DNA of 64,000 nucleotides from Oscillospiraceae bacterium (GCA_017515345.1 JAFWFZ010000008.1:1-64000), one strand, 5' to 3'; numbered from the stretch's first letter, positions 1 through 9,612 are shown. Notes: generated by a model from the letters alone, not told the origin. Numbers and translations: made by a program.

Positions 1-70
1 TCACATCCTTCAGCGCCTGTACGCCGGGAAACGACTTCCCTACGCCTTTGAATGCCAGATACTTTTCCAC
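1..70 (-). CDS. Sugar ABC transporter ATP-binding protein, N-terminus only
   Basis: Only the first 23 codons lie in the window; the gene runs off the left edge. The start is a GTG at 70, preceded by AGGAGG with seven bases between. The residues read MEKYLAFKGVGKSFPGVQAL, which matches the opening strand of RbsA/MglA-type tandem ATPases that energise ribose, galactose or nucleoside uptake (the KSFPGVxAL signature). No Walker motif is visible yet, so substrate and length are unknown. A good promoter lies about 100 bases upstream. Confidence 0.6.
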   Translation of the reverse strand, partial: MEKYLAFKGVGKSFPGVQALKDV

Positions 71-172
71 CTGCTCACCTCCTGTTTTCTTCCCCCGCTC
101 CCTGCGGGGCGCACGTGTCCCTTCCCGGCACACGCCTCTCTATCTCCCTTTTTATTCGCGGTTGACCTTTTT

Positions 173-200
173 ATTATCTCTCTTTCCTTCCCCCTGTCAA
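173..200 (-). promoter_or_regulatory. Sigma-A-type promoter for the sugar ABC ATPase
   Basis: Reading the minus strand, TTGACA (200-195) and GATAAT (178-173) are separated by 16 bases. This would give a leader of about 95 bases before the GTG at 70. The leader is pyrimidine-rich on the plus strand and I see no recognisable riboswitch in it. Confidence 0.5.
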
Positions 201-323
201 TCTCTGCCCTGCCTTTGTCCATTTTCTCTACTTGACATTTCTCCTTGGCAATCGGGAACGGATCTGTCAAGGGGAAAAAGGCACATTGACCGGCCGGATC
301 GCCGGGGGGATCGTACCCGACTG

Positions 324-2639
324 TCAGACGGCCAGGATCTGAAGCTCACCTTCCGCCGCCGTGACGCCCACCTTGGTGATGGAGCGGGTGTACCCCTCGA
401 TCAGTTCCTGGGCGATCCGATCCTCGATGTCCTTCTGAATGACCCGGCGCAGGTTCCGGGCGCCATAGGTGTAGGAGAAGGATTTCTTTACCAGATAATC
501 CACCACGCTGTCATCATACTGGAGCTCCAGCGTCTTCTCGGCCATGGCCTCCTTCAGCTCCTCCAGCATGAGCCGGGCGATGCTGCGGAAGTTCTCCTCG
601 TCCAGATGGTTGAAGTACACCACCTCGTCCACCCGGTTGATAAACTCCGGCCGCAGGAAATCGTTCAGCGCCTTCATGGACTTTTCTCTGCCCTGCTCGT
701 TGACGGTGCGGTTGAAGCCCACGGCGCCGTCCTTCCGCTCGCTTCCGGCGTTGGTGGTCATGATGATGATGGTGTTTTCGAAGTTCACCGTGCGGCCGTG
801 GGCGTCGGTCATACGGCCGTCGTCCAGCACCTGCAGCAGGATATTCAGCACATCGGGGTGGGCCTTTTCGATCTCGTCGAACAGCACCACGCTGTAGGGC
901 TTGCGGCGGATCTTCTCGGTGAGCTGACCGGCCTCGTCATAGCCCACGTAGCCCGGAGGCGAGCCGATGAGCTTCGACACCGTGTGCTTCTCCATAAACT
1001 CCGACATATCAAGCCGGATCAGGCTGTCCGGCGTATCGAACATATCCTCCGCAAGGCGCTTTACAAGCTCCGTTTTGCCCACGCCGGTGGAGCCCACGAA
1101 GATAAACGACACGGGCTTGTGCTTGGCGGAGATACCCACCCGGTTGCGCCGGATGGCGGAGCAGACCACGTCCACCGCCTCGTCCTGGCCGATCACGTGG
1201 GCCTTGAGGCGCAGATCCAGCTCATTGAGGCGCTTGAACTCATCCTCCTGAATGCTGGAGGCCGGGATCTTCGTCCACATTTCGATCACGCGGGCCAGAT
1301 TGTCGATGGTGAGCCGGGGCATCCCCTCCCTCTGGAGCTCGGAGATCTCGTCGGTGATGCGCAGCTCACGGCTCCGCAGCTCCGCCAGCCGGGCGTAGTC
1401 GTCGCCGGTGGCGGGACCGGAGAGCAACAGCTCCCGCTCCTTCGCGATGTCGCCCTTCTCCTTCTGGGCTTCGTCCAGGCGGGAGATCAGCGGGCTCTTC
1501 AGGTTCACGTCGGAGCAGGCCTCGTCAATGAGGTCGATGGCCTTATCCGGCAGGAACCGGTCTGTGATGTACCGCTCCGACAGGAGCACCGCCTGACGGG
1601 CGATCTCGTCAGTGATGGTCACACGGTGATAGTTTTCGTAGTAGTGCTTGATACCCACGATGATGTCCACCGCCTCTGCGATGGACGGTTCGTTCACCGT
1701 CACGGGCTGGAAGCGCCGCTCCAGGGCGGAATCCTTTTCGATGTGCTTCCGGTATTCCGTGAAGGTGGTGGCGCCGATGACCTGGATCTCGCCCCGGGAG
1801 AGGGCCGGCTTCAGGATATTGGCGGCGTTCATGGAGCCCTCCGCGTCGCCCGCGCCCACGAGGTTGTGCACCTCGTCGATCACAAGGATCACGTTGCCCG
1901 CGTTCTTGATCTCCTCCACAAGGCCCTTCATCCTGCCCTCGAACTGGCCGCGGAACTGGGTGCCCGCCACAAGGGCGGTCAGGTCCATCAGATAGACCTC
2001 CTTATCCCGCAGCTTGTAGGGGACCTTTCCGTCGGCGATGCGCTGGGCAAGGCCCTCCGCAATGGCCGTCTTGCCCATGCCGGGCTCGCCGATCAGGCAG
2101 GGATTGTTCTTCTGACGACGGTTCAGGATCTGGATAACCCGCTCCGTCTCCGTCTCTCTGCCGATCATTTTGTCCAGCTTGCCCTCTCTGGCGCGCTGGG
2201 TCAGGCAGATGCAGTAATTATCCAGGTACTTCTTCTTTTTTCCGCCGCTGTCCCGCTCCCTCTTGGGTGGCTCGGGATGCCAGCCGCCGGGCGCGGGGTC
2301 CGCCGGGCCGGGATTACCGGCGCCGCCGGGACCGTCAGGACCGCCGAACAGTCGGCTGAGGAAGGGAAAGGTGGCTGTCTTCCCCTCGTCCGTCTCGTCC
2401 GGATCCGGCTCGGCCAGGGCTTCGCTTCCGCCCATGGCTTCGATCATCTCGTCGGTCAGATTGTCAAGGTCCTCGTCGGTGAGGCCCATTTTCTTGATGA
2501 TATCCTGAACGGGCTTGATATTGAGATCCTTTGCACATTTCAGGCAGAATCCCTCGTTCGACGTCTCACCCCGCTCGATCTTGGTGACAAATATGACGGC
2601 GGGATTCTTTTTGCATCTTGCACACAGTGTTGGCCGCAT
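324..2639 (-). CDS. ClpC-like AAA+ unfoldase with N-terminal C4 zinc finger
   Basis: A 771-residue Hsp100 ATPase that should unfold proteins and feed them to ClpP in the cytoplasm. Two AAA+ modules are visible: Walker A GEPGMGKT near residue 184 and GSTGVGKT near residue 517. A VGF tripeptide (in KDGAVGFN) lies where the ClpP-docking loop sits. There is no Clp_N repeat domain. The first 40 residues instead carry two CxxC pairs (C6/C9 and C32/C35), like the McsA zinc module, followed by an acidic and Gly/Pro-rich linker to about residue 140. Family membership is certain; the clpC name is uncertain because of the different N-terminus. It lies 37 bases after pgsA and probably belongs to that transcription unit. 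Confidence 0.9.
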   Translation of the reverse strand: MRPTLCARCKKNPAVIFVTKIERGETSNEGFCLKCAKDLNIKPVQDIIKKMGLTDEDLDNLTDEMIEAMGGSEALAEPDPDETDEGKTATFPFLSRLFGGPDGPGGAGNPGPADPAPGGWHPEPPKRERDSGGKKKKYLDNYCICLTQRAREGKLDKMIGRETETERVIQILNRRQKNNPCLIGEPGMGKTAIAEGLAQRIADGKVPYKLRDKEVYLMDLTALVAGTQFRGQFEGRMKGLVEEIKNAGNVILVIDEVHNLVGAGDAEGSMNAANILKPALSRGEIQVIGATTFTEYRKHIEKDSALERRFQPVTVNEPSIAEAVDIIVGIKHYYENYHRVTITDEIARQAVLLSERYITDRFLPDKAIDLIDEACSDVNLKSPLISRLDEAQKEKGDIAKERELLLSGPATGDDYARLAELRSRELRITDEISELQREGMPRLTIDNLARVIEMWTKIPASSIQEDEFKRLNELDLRLKAHVIGQDEAVDVVCSAIRRNRVGISAKHKPVSFIFVGSTGVGKTELVKRLAEDMFDTPDSLIRLDMSEFMEKHTVSKLIGSPPGYVGYDEAGQLTEKIRRKPYSVVLFDEIEKAHPDVLNILLQVLDDGRMTDAHGRTVNFENTIIIMTTNAGSERKDGAVGFNRTVNEQGREKSMKALNDFLRPEFINRVDEVVYFNHLDEENFRSIARLMLEELKEAMAEKTLELQYDDSVVDYLVKKSFSYTYGARNLRRVIQKDIEDRIAQELIEGYTRSITKVGVTAAEGELQILAV

Positions 2640-2676
2640 TTACATTACCTCTTTAAAAACGCTGAAATAAAACCGA

Positions 2677-3237
2677 TCATCTTTTCTCCTGCTGCTCCTT
2701 CGCCCGTTTCATGGTGGCGGTAAAGGTCATCACATAGCTTCCCAGCGCCATGAGCGTGAGCGCCAGCGCTATGAATATCATTATTCTTGCAACGCGGCGC
2801 GGTATCCCTCTGAACAGCATCAGAGTGAGGCAGACGATGAAGAACACCACCGTGGCCGTTTTGCCGATGTAGTTGGACGGGGGGATATCCATCCGCGCCA
2901 CACGGTGGATCACCGTGCCGCCGACCAGCATGAGGAATTCCTTCACCAGCATGACCATCAGCACCCACATGGGGATGATCCGGTCAATGGTGATGCAGCT
3001 CAGCACGGCCAGCGTCATCAGCTTGTCGCCGATGGGATCCAGTACGCGCCCCAGGTTCGTGATCAGGTTGTATTTCCTGGCAATAAATCCGTCCAGGAAG
3101 TCGGTCACGGTTGCCAGCGCATACACGACGGCGGCAAAGACCTTGACCTTCCCCCCGTCAAGAAAGTATGCGGCGACGAAGACCGGCACCAGCACGATCC
3201 TGAAGGCCGACAGAATGTTCGGAACGTTTTTCCTCAT
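2677..3237 (-). CDS. pgsA: CDP-diacylglycerol--glycerol-3-phosphate 3-phosphatidyltransferase
   Basis: A 186-residue integral membrane enzyme that makes phosphatidylglycerol phosphate from CDP-diacylglycerol and glycerol-3-phosphate, the committed step to phosphatidylglycerol and cardiolipin. The CDP-alcohol phosphotransferase signature DG-x2-AR-x8-G-x3-D-x3-D is intact around residues 49-71 (begins DGFIARKYN, ends LDPIGD). Several hydrophobic segments surround it, and the C-terminus is short and basic (MKRAKEQQEKR). It sits between the CvpA-like gene (24 bases upstream) and the ClpC-like gene, all on the minus strand. Confidence 0.93.
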   Translation of the reverse strand: MRKNVPNILSAFRIVLVPVFVAAYFLDGGKVKVFAAVVYALATVTDFLDGFIARKYNLITNLGRVLDPIGDKLMTLAVLSCITIDRIIPMWVLMVMLVKEFLMLVGGTVIHRVARMDIPPSNYIGKTATVVFFIVCLTLMLFRGIPRRVARIMIFIALALTLMALGSYVMTFTATMKRAKEQQEKR

Positions 3238-3261
3238 TTTCCCTGCCTCTCGATAAGAATA

Positions 3262-4029
3262 CTACAATCCGAGCCTTTCGGCGATGAGCCCGGATTCCAT
3301 GAGCCTTTTCAGAAGCCTTGTCTTCTCAAACGTATCTTCGTGGAACGCCAGACCGGCATAGCGGAAAAACACGGCGATGACCAGAATGAGGAGCACGCCG
3401 CGCGCAAGGCCGATGACGATGCCGATATACGGCTCCACTTTCTCGATGCCGGGTATGGCAAAGGTCAGATCAATGATGTTGCCCACTACGGCGAACAGGA
3501 TCGCCAGCAGGATGAAGCAGATGAGGAACGTGATCACATAGGCCATATGCACGCAGATCTTGTTCGTGAGATCCACGTTCATCTGCTGCCCCACCTGGCT
3601 CGTCTCATCGGCTGTATTCTTCGCCAGCATGTCCGCCGCATCCTCGGAAAGGCCCAGATACCGCAGCGAGGCAAAGCACACCGAGTACACGTCCTCCTTC
3701 TCCTCGTCCGTGAGGATCATGACAGAGCGCTTATGCTTCTCCTCTTCCTCCTCGTCTTCCTCGTCAAGGATGACGCGCCGGTCGGACTGCTCCTCCTCCT
3801 TGCCGCCGTTGATGACGGTGGAGACGGCGCTGTCCACGATGCCGCTCATAAAGGGGTTGAGCATGCCGTTGAATTCCGAGGAATACACGGATGCCACCAG
3901 ATTCGCGCCGTACAGGGCGATGACGATCGCCAGCAGGCCGCAAATCCCCCTGATGATCCCGTTTCTATATCCGCGCCAGCCGCAGTATACCACGATGGCG
4001 AGCAAGACCACGTCAATCGCTATATGCAA
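3262..4029 (-). CDS. CvpA family membrane protein
   Basis: A 255-residue protein with the CvpA (colicin V production) fold: an N-terminal hydrophobic pair around residues 3-45 (GWRGYRNGIIRG, then a long helix), and two further membrane segments around residues 165-190 and 200-225 with the conserved GLARGVLLILV. Between them lies an insertion with a very acidic run (DEEDEEEEE, about residues 90-98) followed by a basic patch. CvpA proteins are linked to biofilm and envelope phenotypes but have no agreed biochemical role. It sits between a DUF5711-like gene and pgsA. Confidence 0.75.
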   Translation of the reverse strand: MHIAIDVVLLAIVVYCGWRGYRNGIIRGICGLLAIVIALYGANLVASVYSSEFNGMLNPFMSGIVDSAVSTVINGGKEEEQSDRRVILDEEDEEEEEKHKRSVMILTDEEKEDVYSVCFASLRYLGLSEDAADMLAKNTADETSQVGQQMNVDLTNKICVHMAYVITFLICFILLAILFAVVGNIIDLTFAIPGIEKVEPYIGIVIGLARGVLLILVIAVFFRYAGLAFHEDTFEKTRLLKRLMESGLIAERLGL

Positions 4030-4073
4030 ATCTGAGCGCTCCTTTCATAATATTATGTAAACCAAATGGAGGA

Positions 4074-5192
4074 TTATTTCTCCACGAGCATCGCGTAGCT
4101 GGAGGCTACAGTCAGGACGATGCCGCCCTCACGCATGATGACGGTATCCACGCCTGAGGGAACCTCGGCGGAAAACGCCTCCGACAGCTTACGGTCATAG
4201 ACCGTCACCCCGTCGGGCCAGAGCACGGCGTATTGGCCGCCGCCCACGGACATGGAGGCCACCGCCTTATCCGTCTCCTTCTCGCCCATCACGCCGCCTG
4301 ACACGGACACGGACACCAGCTTGCCGCCGCTGCCCACGCTGTAGTCCAGCAGGGAGACCAGGATCAGCCCGTCGGAGGACATGGCGTAATTCCGGAGGTA
4401 TCGCCCCTCGAAATCGTACAGGAGCTCGCTGCTGTCCTCGCTGACGCGCCAGATCCCCTCCGCGGTCAGGACGACGGCTTTGTAGGCGTCGGTCTGACGG
4501 AGATCCAGCGTCACCTGTCCGGGCAGGATGCAGGAATACCGCTCGCTCTCGCTGTTCAGATCGTAGAAAACGACTTTCGTGCCGGAATCGCACAGCGCCG
4601 CGGCGCACATGCTCTTCCCGCCGGGCGCGACGCCCGAGGCGATGGCGTAACCGTCGCCGGAGAACCATTTATAGAGAGCGTCGCCGCCTGTGCCGTACAC
4701 GGTCACGGAGGTCTTATACCCGCTCTCTCCGGTGATGAGGGAGACAAGGCCGCTGCTGCCGATGCTGCAGGAGACGATGTCGTTCTCCGTCGTCAGCTCC
4801 CAGAGGATACCGGTGGTGTCGAACACCTGGAGGTTCGTGCCTCCCAGGTCATATACGGCGCCGCGGCCGCCGCCGGAGACGATGGCCGGGCTGGTGAAAA
4901 GGATCGTCTCATCCAGGACCTCGTTTCCGGACCGGTCAAATACCCGCAGGCCCGTGGTAGAGGCCACCGCGAAGCCGCCGTCGATATCGGCGCAGACCCT
5001 CTGCCGCCCGGAATCGAAGTAGAACACGCCGGAGGCGCGCTCCGTCTCCTCCTGCCGCCGTCCGGTGAGGAAGGAAAAGTCCGGCTTCCCCCCGCCCCGG
5101 ATGAAGGCGAAGGCGATCACCGCGGCAAGCGCCAGAATGACCAGAATGACTATGACGCGCAGCAGCACGCTTTTTCTCTTTCTCTTTTTCAT
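4074..5192 (-). CDS. DUF5711-like membrane-anchored beta-propeller protein
   Basis: A 372-residue protein with a highly basic N-terminus (KKRKRKS), one membrane helix at about residues 11-31, and a long extracytoplasmic part. That part is built of short repeated beta segments such as FDRSGNEVLD, FDTTGILWEL and YDRKLSEAF, spaced as in a WD-like or PQQ-like propeller. This resembles the DUF5711 family of Clostridia, often found next to cvpA; no enzymatic residues are evident. Probably a surface or envelope structural protein. The start follows a weak ribosome site, and the 143-base gap upstream separates it from truA. Confidence 0.55.
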   Translation of the reverse strand: MKKRKRKSVLLRVIVILVILALAAVIAFAFIRGGGKPDFSFLTGRRQEETERASGVFYFDSGRQRVCADIDGGFAVASTTGLRVFDRSGNEVLDETILFTSPAIVSGGGRGAVYDLGGTNLQVFDTTGILWELTTENDIVSCSIGSSGLVSLITGESGYKTSVTVYGTGGDALYKWFSGDGYAIASGVAPGGKSMCAAALCDSGTKVVFYDLNSESERYSCILPGQVTLDLRQTDAYKAVVLTAEGIWRVSEDSSELLYDFEGRYLRNYAMSSDGLILVSLLDYSVGSGGKLVSVSVSGGVMGEKETDKAVASMSVGGGQYAVLWPDGVTVYDRKLSEAFSAEVPSGVDTVIMREGGIVLTVASSYAMLVEK

Positions 5193-5335
5193 AGACGTAC
5201 CTTAACGGCTGTTTGTTGCAGCGCTCCACCCTCCCGGTCACAGGAAAGCATAGCTGCACCTGAGTATAATATCACACAAAAACAAAAAAAGATAGTATTA
5301 ACGTGCCGCGGGAATGTGAACATTTTGCAAACAGC

Positions 5336-6118
5336 TCAGGGCCGCTCCATCATGGCTCCCACCGCGGGGTCGTCATACCACACGCCGGACATATACAGCC
5401 CCTCCGGCGGCACGGTGGGACCGGCGAGGCCCCTGTCGCCCCGCTCCAGGAGGACGGGGATGTCCTCCGGCTCCAGCTTCCCCTCGGACACGTACAGGAG
5501 GGTGCCCACCATGGCGCGCACCATGTTGTACAGGAACCCGTCGGCGCAGACACGCAGGAAAAGCTCCTCCCCTCTGCGCTCTGCCGTGAACCAGTGGACG
5601 GTGCGGACGGTGGTCTTCGTCTCGGTACCCACGGAGCGCACGGCGGCGAAATCATGGGTGCCCACAAACATCTCCGCCGCCCGGCGCATCCGGTCCTCAC
5701 GAAGGGGAGACGGGTAAAAATACGCCCTGTGCCGCAGGAACGGGTCCCGCAGGCGGCTGTTGAAGATCCGATAAGTGTACTCCTTTTTGACGCAGGAGAG
5801 GATGGCGTTGAAGCCCTCCGGCGCCTCCACGGCGTCGGTCACGCAGATATCATCGGGCAGGTATGTGTTCGCCGCCTGGGGAAACCGGTCGGCGGGAATG
5901 GTGGAAGCGGTACGGAAATTGGCGCAGTACCGGAGGGCGTGAACGCCCGCGTCCGTTCTCCCGCAGCCCACGGCCTTGACCTCGTGGCCGCAGAGCCGGG
6001 TCAGCGCCCGCTCCACCGTCTCGCACACGGACGGGACGGTCTTCTGTACCTGCCAGCCGTGGTAGGCGGTGCCGTCATACCTCAGGCGGAGGGCGATATT
6101 GCGGCCGCTCACTTCCAT
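5336..6118 (-). CDS. truA: tRNA pseudouridine(38-40) synthase TruA
   Basis: A 260-residue pseudouridine synthase acting on U38-U40 of tRNA anticodon stems. The catalytic motif GCGRTDAGVHA, with the nucleophilic Asp, is at about residues 52-62, and the N-terminal strand RLRYDGTAYHGWQVQ is typical. The coding sequence overlaps the end of ecfT by 10 bases, so it is probably translated by coupling; no strong ribosome site is seen. This ecfA-ecfA-ecfT-truA order is common in Firmicutes ribosomal regions, here away from ribosomal protein genes. Confidence 0.95.
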   Translation of the reverse strand: MEVSGRNIALRLRYDGTAYHGWQVQKTVPSVCETVERALTRLCGHEVKAVGCGRTDAGVHALRYCANFRTASTIPADRFPQAANTYLPDDICVTDAVEAPEGFNAILSCVKKEYTYRIFNSRLRDPFLRHRAYFYPSPLREDRMRRAAEMFVGTHDFAAVRSVGTETKTTVRTVHWFTAERRGEELFLRVCADGFLYNMVRAMVGTLLYVSEGKLEPEDIPVLLERGDRGLAGPTVPPEGLYMSGVWYDDPAVGAMMERP

Positions 6119-6915
6119 ACGCGGTTGAGGGCAAACACCGCCGCCAGGAACACGGCGCCAAGGATCAGGGCACCAAAGTCCCGCCTGGCGAAGGTGAGCT
6201 TTTTCATTCTGGTGCGCCCCTCGCCGCCGTGGTAACAGCGGCTCTCCATGGCGACGGAGAGCTCGTCCGCCCGGCGGAAGGCGCTGACGAACAGCGGCAC
6301 CAGCAGGGGCAGCATGGCCTTGGCCCGCTGCACGATGCCCCCGGTGTCGAAGTCGGCTCCGCGGGCCTTCTGGGCGCTCATGATCTTGTCGGTCTCCTCA
6401 ATGAGGGTGGGGATGAAGCGCAGGGCGATGCTCATCATCATGGCCAGCTCATGCACCGGGAACCGGAGCTTTTTCAGGGGACTCAGCAGCAGCTCCAGCC
6501 CGTCCGTGAGCGCGATGGGCGAGGTGGTGTAGGTGAGCAGGAAGGTGCCGTTGATGAGCATGATGAGGCGCAGGATCATCAGGGCGGCCGTCCGCACGCC
6601 CTCCCAGGTCATGGTGAGCTTCCACAGTCTGAAGATCACGTGCTCGCCCTGGGTGAAAAACAGATTCAGGATGCCCGTGATCAGGATGACGATGAGGATG
6701 GGCTTCACGCCCTTCATGATGGTGGTGAACCGGATCTGCGACAGGGAGACGCAGACGATCAGAACGATCATCACCAGCGCGTAGGCCGCGTAGGTTTTGG
6801 CGGCGAACAGCGCGACGATGTAGACGATCACCAGGATCAGCTTGGTGCGCGGGTCCAGCCTGTGGACCACGGTATCGCCGGGGAAAAACTGGCCGAGAGT
6901 TACGTCCTTAAGCAT
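6109..6915 (-). CDS. ecfT: Energy-coupling factor transporter transmembrane subunit EcfT
   Basis: A 268-residue T-component of an ECF vitamin transporter. It links the two ATPases to interchangeable substrate-binding S subunits. Five or more hydrophobic helices are visible. The two cytoplasmic coupling-helix motifs are present as QKARGAD and MESRCYHG; in the second the usual RG is RC, a mild deviation. It overlaps ecfA2 by 8 bases upstream and truA by 10 downstream. No S component is encoded in the window, so the substrate cannot be named; it presumably serves S subunits elsewhere in the genome. Confidence 0.92.
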   Translation of the reverse strand: MLKDVTLGQFFPGDTVVHRLDPRTKLILVIVYIVALFAAKTYAAYALVMIVLIVCVSLSQIRFTTIMKGVKPILIVILITGILNLFFTQGEHVIFRLWKLTMTWEGVRTAALMILRLIMLINGTFLLTYTTSPIALTDGLELLLSPLKKLRFPVHELAMMMSIALRFIPTLIEETDKIMSAQKARGADFDTGGIVQRAKAMLPLLVPLFVSAFRRADELSVAMESRCYHGGEGRTRMKKLTFARRDFGALILGAVFLAAVFALNRVWK

Positions 6916-7774
6916 GGTAACCCTCCTCCCTCAGCTGCACGATGGCGTTTTTCAGGTGCTCCACCGTATAGATGTCCTTGGGGATGGGGAGCCCCAGCTC
7001 ACGCAGCCGCAGGGCGACCAGCGTCACCCGGGGCACGGTGAGCCCCATGGTTTTCAGCTCCGCCACATGGGAGAACACGTCGCTGGGCGAGCCCTGCATG
7101 ACAATGTGCGCGTTTTTGAACACCAGCAGCCTGTCCGCCGTGCGGGCCACATCCTCCATGCTGTGGGACACCATGATGATCGTGGTACCCGTCTTCTCCC
7201 GGTAGTTCATGATATTCGTCATGAGCTCCTTGCAGCCGGAGGGATCGAGACCGGCGGTGGGCTCGTCGAAGATGAGCACCTCCGGCCGCATGGCCATGAC
7301 GCCCGCGATGGCGGTGCGCCGCTTCTGCCCGCCGGAAAGGTCGAAGGGCGATTTCTCAAACGTATCCTCGCTGAGTCCGGCGAAGCCGGCCGCCTCCCGC
7401 ACGCGCTCGTCGATCTCCCGCTCGCTGAGCTTCATGTTCTTCGGCCCGAAGGAGATGTCCTTGTATACCGTCTCCTCAAAGAGCTGGTATTCGGGGTATT
7501 GGAACACCAGGCCCACCCGGAATCTCGTCTCCCGGGTGCGCTCCTTCGTCTCAAAGATATCGTGTCCGTCCAGCAGCACCCGGCCGCTCGTGGGTTTGAT
7601 TAGGCCGTTCAGGTGCTGGATAAAGGTGGATTTGCCGGAGCCCGTGTGCCCGATGATGCCGATGAACTCGCCGCGCTCCGCCTCGAAGTCGATTCCGTCG
7701 ATGGCAGTGTGCTCAAAGGGCGTACCGGCGCCGTACACATGGGTCAGCTTCTCCGTTTTGATGATTGGGTCCAC
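6908..7774 (-). CDS. ecfA2: Energy-coupling factor transporter ATPase EcfA2
   Basis: A 288-residue ABC ATPase beginning at GTG 7774, six bases after GAGGAG. The frame is open for 44 more codons upstream but that part is basic and Arg-rich, lacks homology, and overlaps the next gene's coding region. Walker A is GHTGSGKS, the signature is LSGGQKRR and Walker B is EVLIFDEPTAG. It pairs with EcfA1 to power ECF vitamin uptake. The gap to ecfA1 is 44 bases, and its end overlaps ecfT, so the four genes form one unit with truA. Confidence 0.93.
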   Translation of the reverse strand: MDPIIKTEKLTHVYGAGTPFEHTAIDGIDFEAERGEFIGIIGHTGSGKSTFIQHLNGLIKPTSGRVLLDGHDIFETKERTRETRFRVGLVFQYPEYQLFEETVYKDISFGPKNMKLSEREIDERVREAAGFAGLSEDTFEKSPFDLSGGQKRRTAIAGVMAMRPEVLIFDEPTAGLDPSGCKELMTNIMNYREKTGTTIIMVSHSMEDVARTADRLLVFKNAHIVMQGSPSDVFSHVAELKTMGLTVPRVTLVALRLRELGLPIPKDIYTVEHLKNAIVQLREEGYHA

Positions 7775-7818
7775 AGTGCTCTCCTCTCTCGTCCGCGTCC
7801 GCAGCGGATCGCAGCGAT

Positions 7819-8676
7819 CTATGCGCCGGCCCCCGTGAAGGCGGTCAGGATCTCCCTGGCGCATTCGTCCACGGAGAGCGCGTCCAGCCTGTAGTGGAAG
7901 CCGCATTTATCGAGCTCATAAAGTATGTCAACGGTCTCAGGCACGTCCAGTCCCTGTTCCCGCATGTATTCCACGTTGGGAAAGACCTTTTTGGGCGGCC
8001 CGTCCACCACGATCTTCCCGTCGGACATGACCACCACCCGGTCGGCATGGATCGTCTCCTCCATATGATGGGTGATGAGCACGACCGTGACGTTCATCTC
8101 ATCCCGGAGCTGCCGGATGGTGCGGATCACGTCCTGCCTGCCCTGGGGGTCCAGCATGGCCGTGGGCTCGTCAAACACCACGCATTTGGGGCTCATGGCC
8201 AGCACGCCCGCGATGGCCACCCGCTGCTTCTGTCCTCCGGAGAGCAGGTGCGGCGCATGCTCCCGCATGTCGTACATGCCCACGATGCGCAGGGCGTCGT
8301 CCACCCGCATGCGGATCTCCTCCGGCGGGTAGCCCAGATTCTCCGGGGCGAAGGCCACATCCTCCTCCACCACGTTTGCCACGAGCTGGTTGTCCGGGTT
8401 CTGGAACACCATGCCCACGCGCTTGCGCACCTCCAGCATGGTCTCCTCCACGGAGGTGTCGATCCCCTCCACGTACACCTTGCCGCCCAGGGGCAGCAGG
8501 ATGCCGTTGAAGTGCTTGGCAAGGGTGGATTTGCCGGAGCCGTTGTGGCCCAGGATGGCCACGAACGTGCCCCGCTCGATCTCAAGGTCCAGCCCCTGCA
8601 GCACCACCCGGGGATGCTCGTCCTCCACCGAGCGGTAGGCGTAGGTCAGACTCTCCGTCTTAATGATACTGTCCAT
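7819..8676 (-). CDS. ecfA1: Energy-coupling factor transporter ATPase EcfA1
   Basis: A 285-residue ABC ATPase. Walker A is GHNGSGKS, the Q loop lies in GMVFQNPDNQ, the signature is LLSGGQKQR, and Walker B is KCVVFDEPTAM. It opens almost identically to its partner (MDSIIKTESLTYAY against VDPIIKTEKLTHVY), pointing to an old duplication. It is the first gene of the ECF-truA operon and begins 9 bases after the methyltransferase gene, so it may be cotranscribed from the promoter at 9584-9612. Confidence 0.93.
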   Translation of the reverse strand: MDSIIKTESLTYAYRSVEDEHPRVVLQGLDLEIERGTFVAILGHNGSGKSTLAKHFNGILLPLGGKVYVEGIDTSVEETMLEVRKRVGMVFQNPDNQLVANVVEEDVAFAPENLGYPPEEIRMRVDDALRIVGMYDMREHAPHLLSGGQKQRVAIAGVLAMSPKCVVFDEPTAMLDPQGRQDVIRTIRQLRDEMNVTVVLITHHMEETIHADRVVVMSDGKIVVDGPPKKVFPNVEYMREQGLDVPETVDILYELDKCGFHYRLDALSVDECAREILTAFTGAGA

Positions 8677-8685
8677 ACGGTCACC

Positions 8686-9546
8686 TCATCTGTGCCAGCG
8701 GCAGGCCGCCCCGCAGGGCAGCGCCAGTCCGCTCTCCGTCACCGGAAGGCCCAGTTCCTCGCTCCGGCTCGTGCCGCCGAAGCGTTTTGTGAATACTGTT
8801 TCGGAAATATACGTCAGCACCGACGGGGACAGTCCCGTGGTGTAGGAATTGATGATCACGAATTCCGGCGTGTCCGACAGAACGCCCGCGCATTTCTCCA
8901 CGAAGGCGAAGAGATCGTCCTCCAGCTTCCAGGTCTCCCCGGAGGGGCCGCGCCCGTAGGAGGGCGGGTCCATGATGAGCGCGTCATACCGCCTGCCGCG
9001 GCGGATCTCCCGCTCCACGAATTTGCCGCAGTCATCCACGATCCATCGGATGGGCCGTTCCTCCACGCCGCAGCTCCGGGCGTTCTCCCGCGCCCAGGCG
9101 ACCATGCCCTTGGCCGCGTCCACGTGGCAGACCTCAGCCCCCGCCTTTGACGCGGCGGCAGTGGCCGCCCCGGTGTAGGCAAACAGGTTCAGCAGCCGGA
9201 TCGGCCGCCCGGCGGCGCGGATCTGCTCCCCCGCGTAGTCCCAGTTGGCCGCCTGCTCGGGGAAGATGCCCGTGTGCTTGAAATTCATGGGCTTGATGTT
9301 GAAGGTCAGGTCCCCATAGCCCACGGTCCACGCCTTCGGCAGGGAACTGATGCTCCACTTCCCGCCGCCGGTGGAGGAGCGGGAATAACGGGCGTCGGGC
9401 CTCTCCCAGCCGGGGTGGCGCCGCGGCGTATCCCAGATCGCCTGAGGATCGGGCCGCACCAGCAGATACCTGCCCCACCGCTCCAGCTTTTCGCCCCGGG
9501 AGCAGTCGATGAGCTCGTAATCCCTCCATTTGTCAGAAAGCCACAT
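8686..9546 (-). CDS. Class I SAM-dependent methyltransferase, RlmI/RlmK-like
   Basis: A Rossmann methyltransferase of about 286 residues. The SAM-binding loop NLFAYTGAATAAA and the catalytic-type motif DPPSYGRG match the PF10672 group that methylates C5 of a 23S rRNA cytosine or similar RNA sites. There is no PUA domain, so the RlmI name is not justified. The ATG at 9546 was chosen because GGATGG lies eight bases before it; GTG 9564 and ATG 9558 are in frame and also possible. It is followed nine bases later by ecfA1. Confidence 0.75.
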   Translation of the reverse strand: MWLSDKWRDYELIDCSRGEKLERWGRYLLVRPDPQAIWDTPRRHPGWERPDARYSRSSTGGGKWSISSLPKAWTVGYGDLTFNIKPMNFKHTGIFPEQAANWDYAGEQIRAAGRPIRLLNLFAYTGAATAAASKAGAEVCHVDAAKGMVAWARENARSCGVEERPIRWIVDDCGKFVEREIRRGRRYDALIMDPPSYGRGPSGETWKLEDDLFAFVEKCAGVLSDTPEFVIINSYTTGLSPSVLTYISETVFTKRFGGTSRSEELGLPVTESGLALPCGAACRWHR

Positions 9547-9583
9547 ATCGGACACCATCCGCACAGAATGTCAATATTAGGTT

Positions 9584-9612
9584 ATTATACCATTATATTG
9601 CCGTATCGTCAA
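9584..9612 (-). promoter_or_regulatory. Promoter for the methyltransferase-ECF-truA unit
   Basis: On the minus strand TTGACG (9612-9607) and TATAAT (9589-9584) are 17 bases apart, with TGG directly before the -10. Transcription would begin near 9577, leaving a very short leader. It is back to back with the plus-strand promoter at 9704. Confidence 0.65.

Noticed and set aside
232-260. Plus-strand promoter with TTGACA at 232-237
   Set aside because: No -10-like hexamer at 16-18 bases; the minus-strand promoter at 173-200 fits better and has a gene downstream.
48-2723. An 891-residue plus-strand open frame across the ClpC-like gene
   Set aside because: It is the antisense shadow of a clear minus-strand AAA+ protein; its translation is His/Leu/Gly-rich, has no domains and lacks a ribosome site.
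8682-9564. RlmI as a definite name for the methyltransferase
   Set aside because: The PUA domain that defines RlmI is missing; kept as a class I methyltransferase of the same superfamily.
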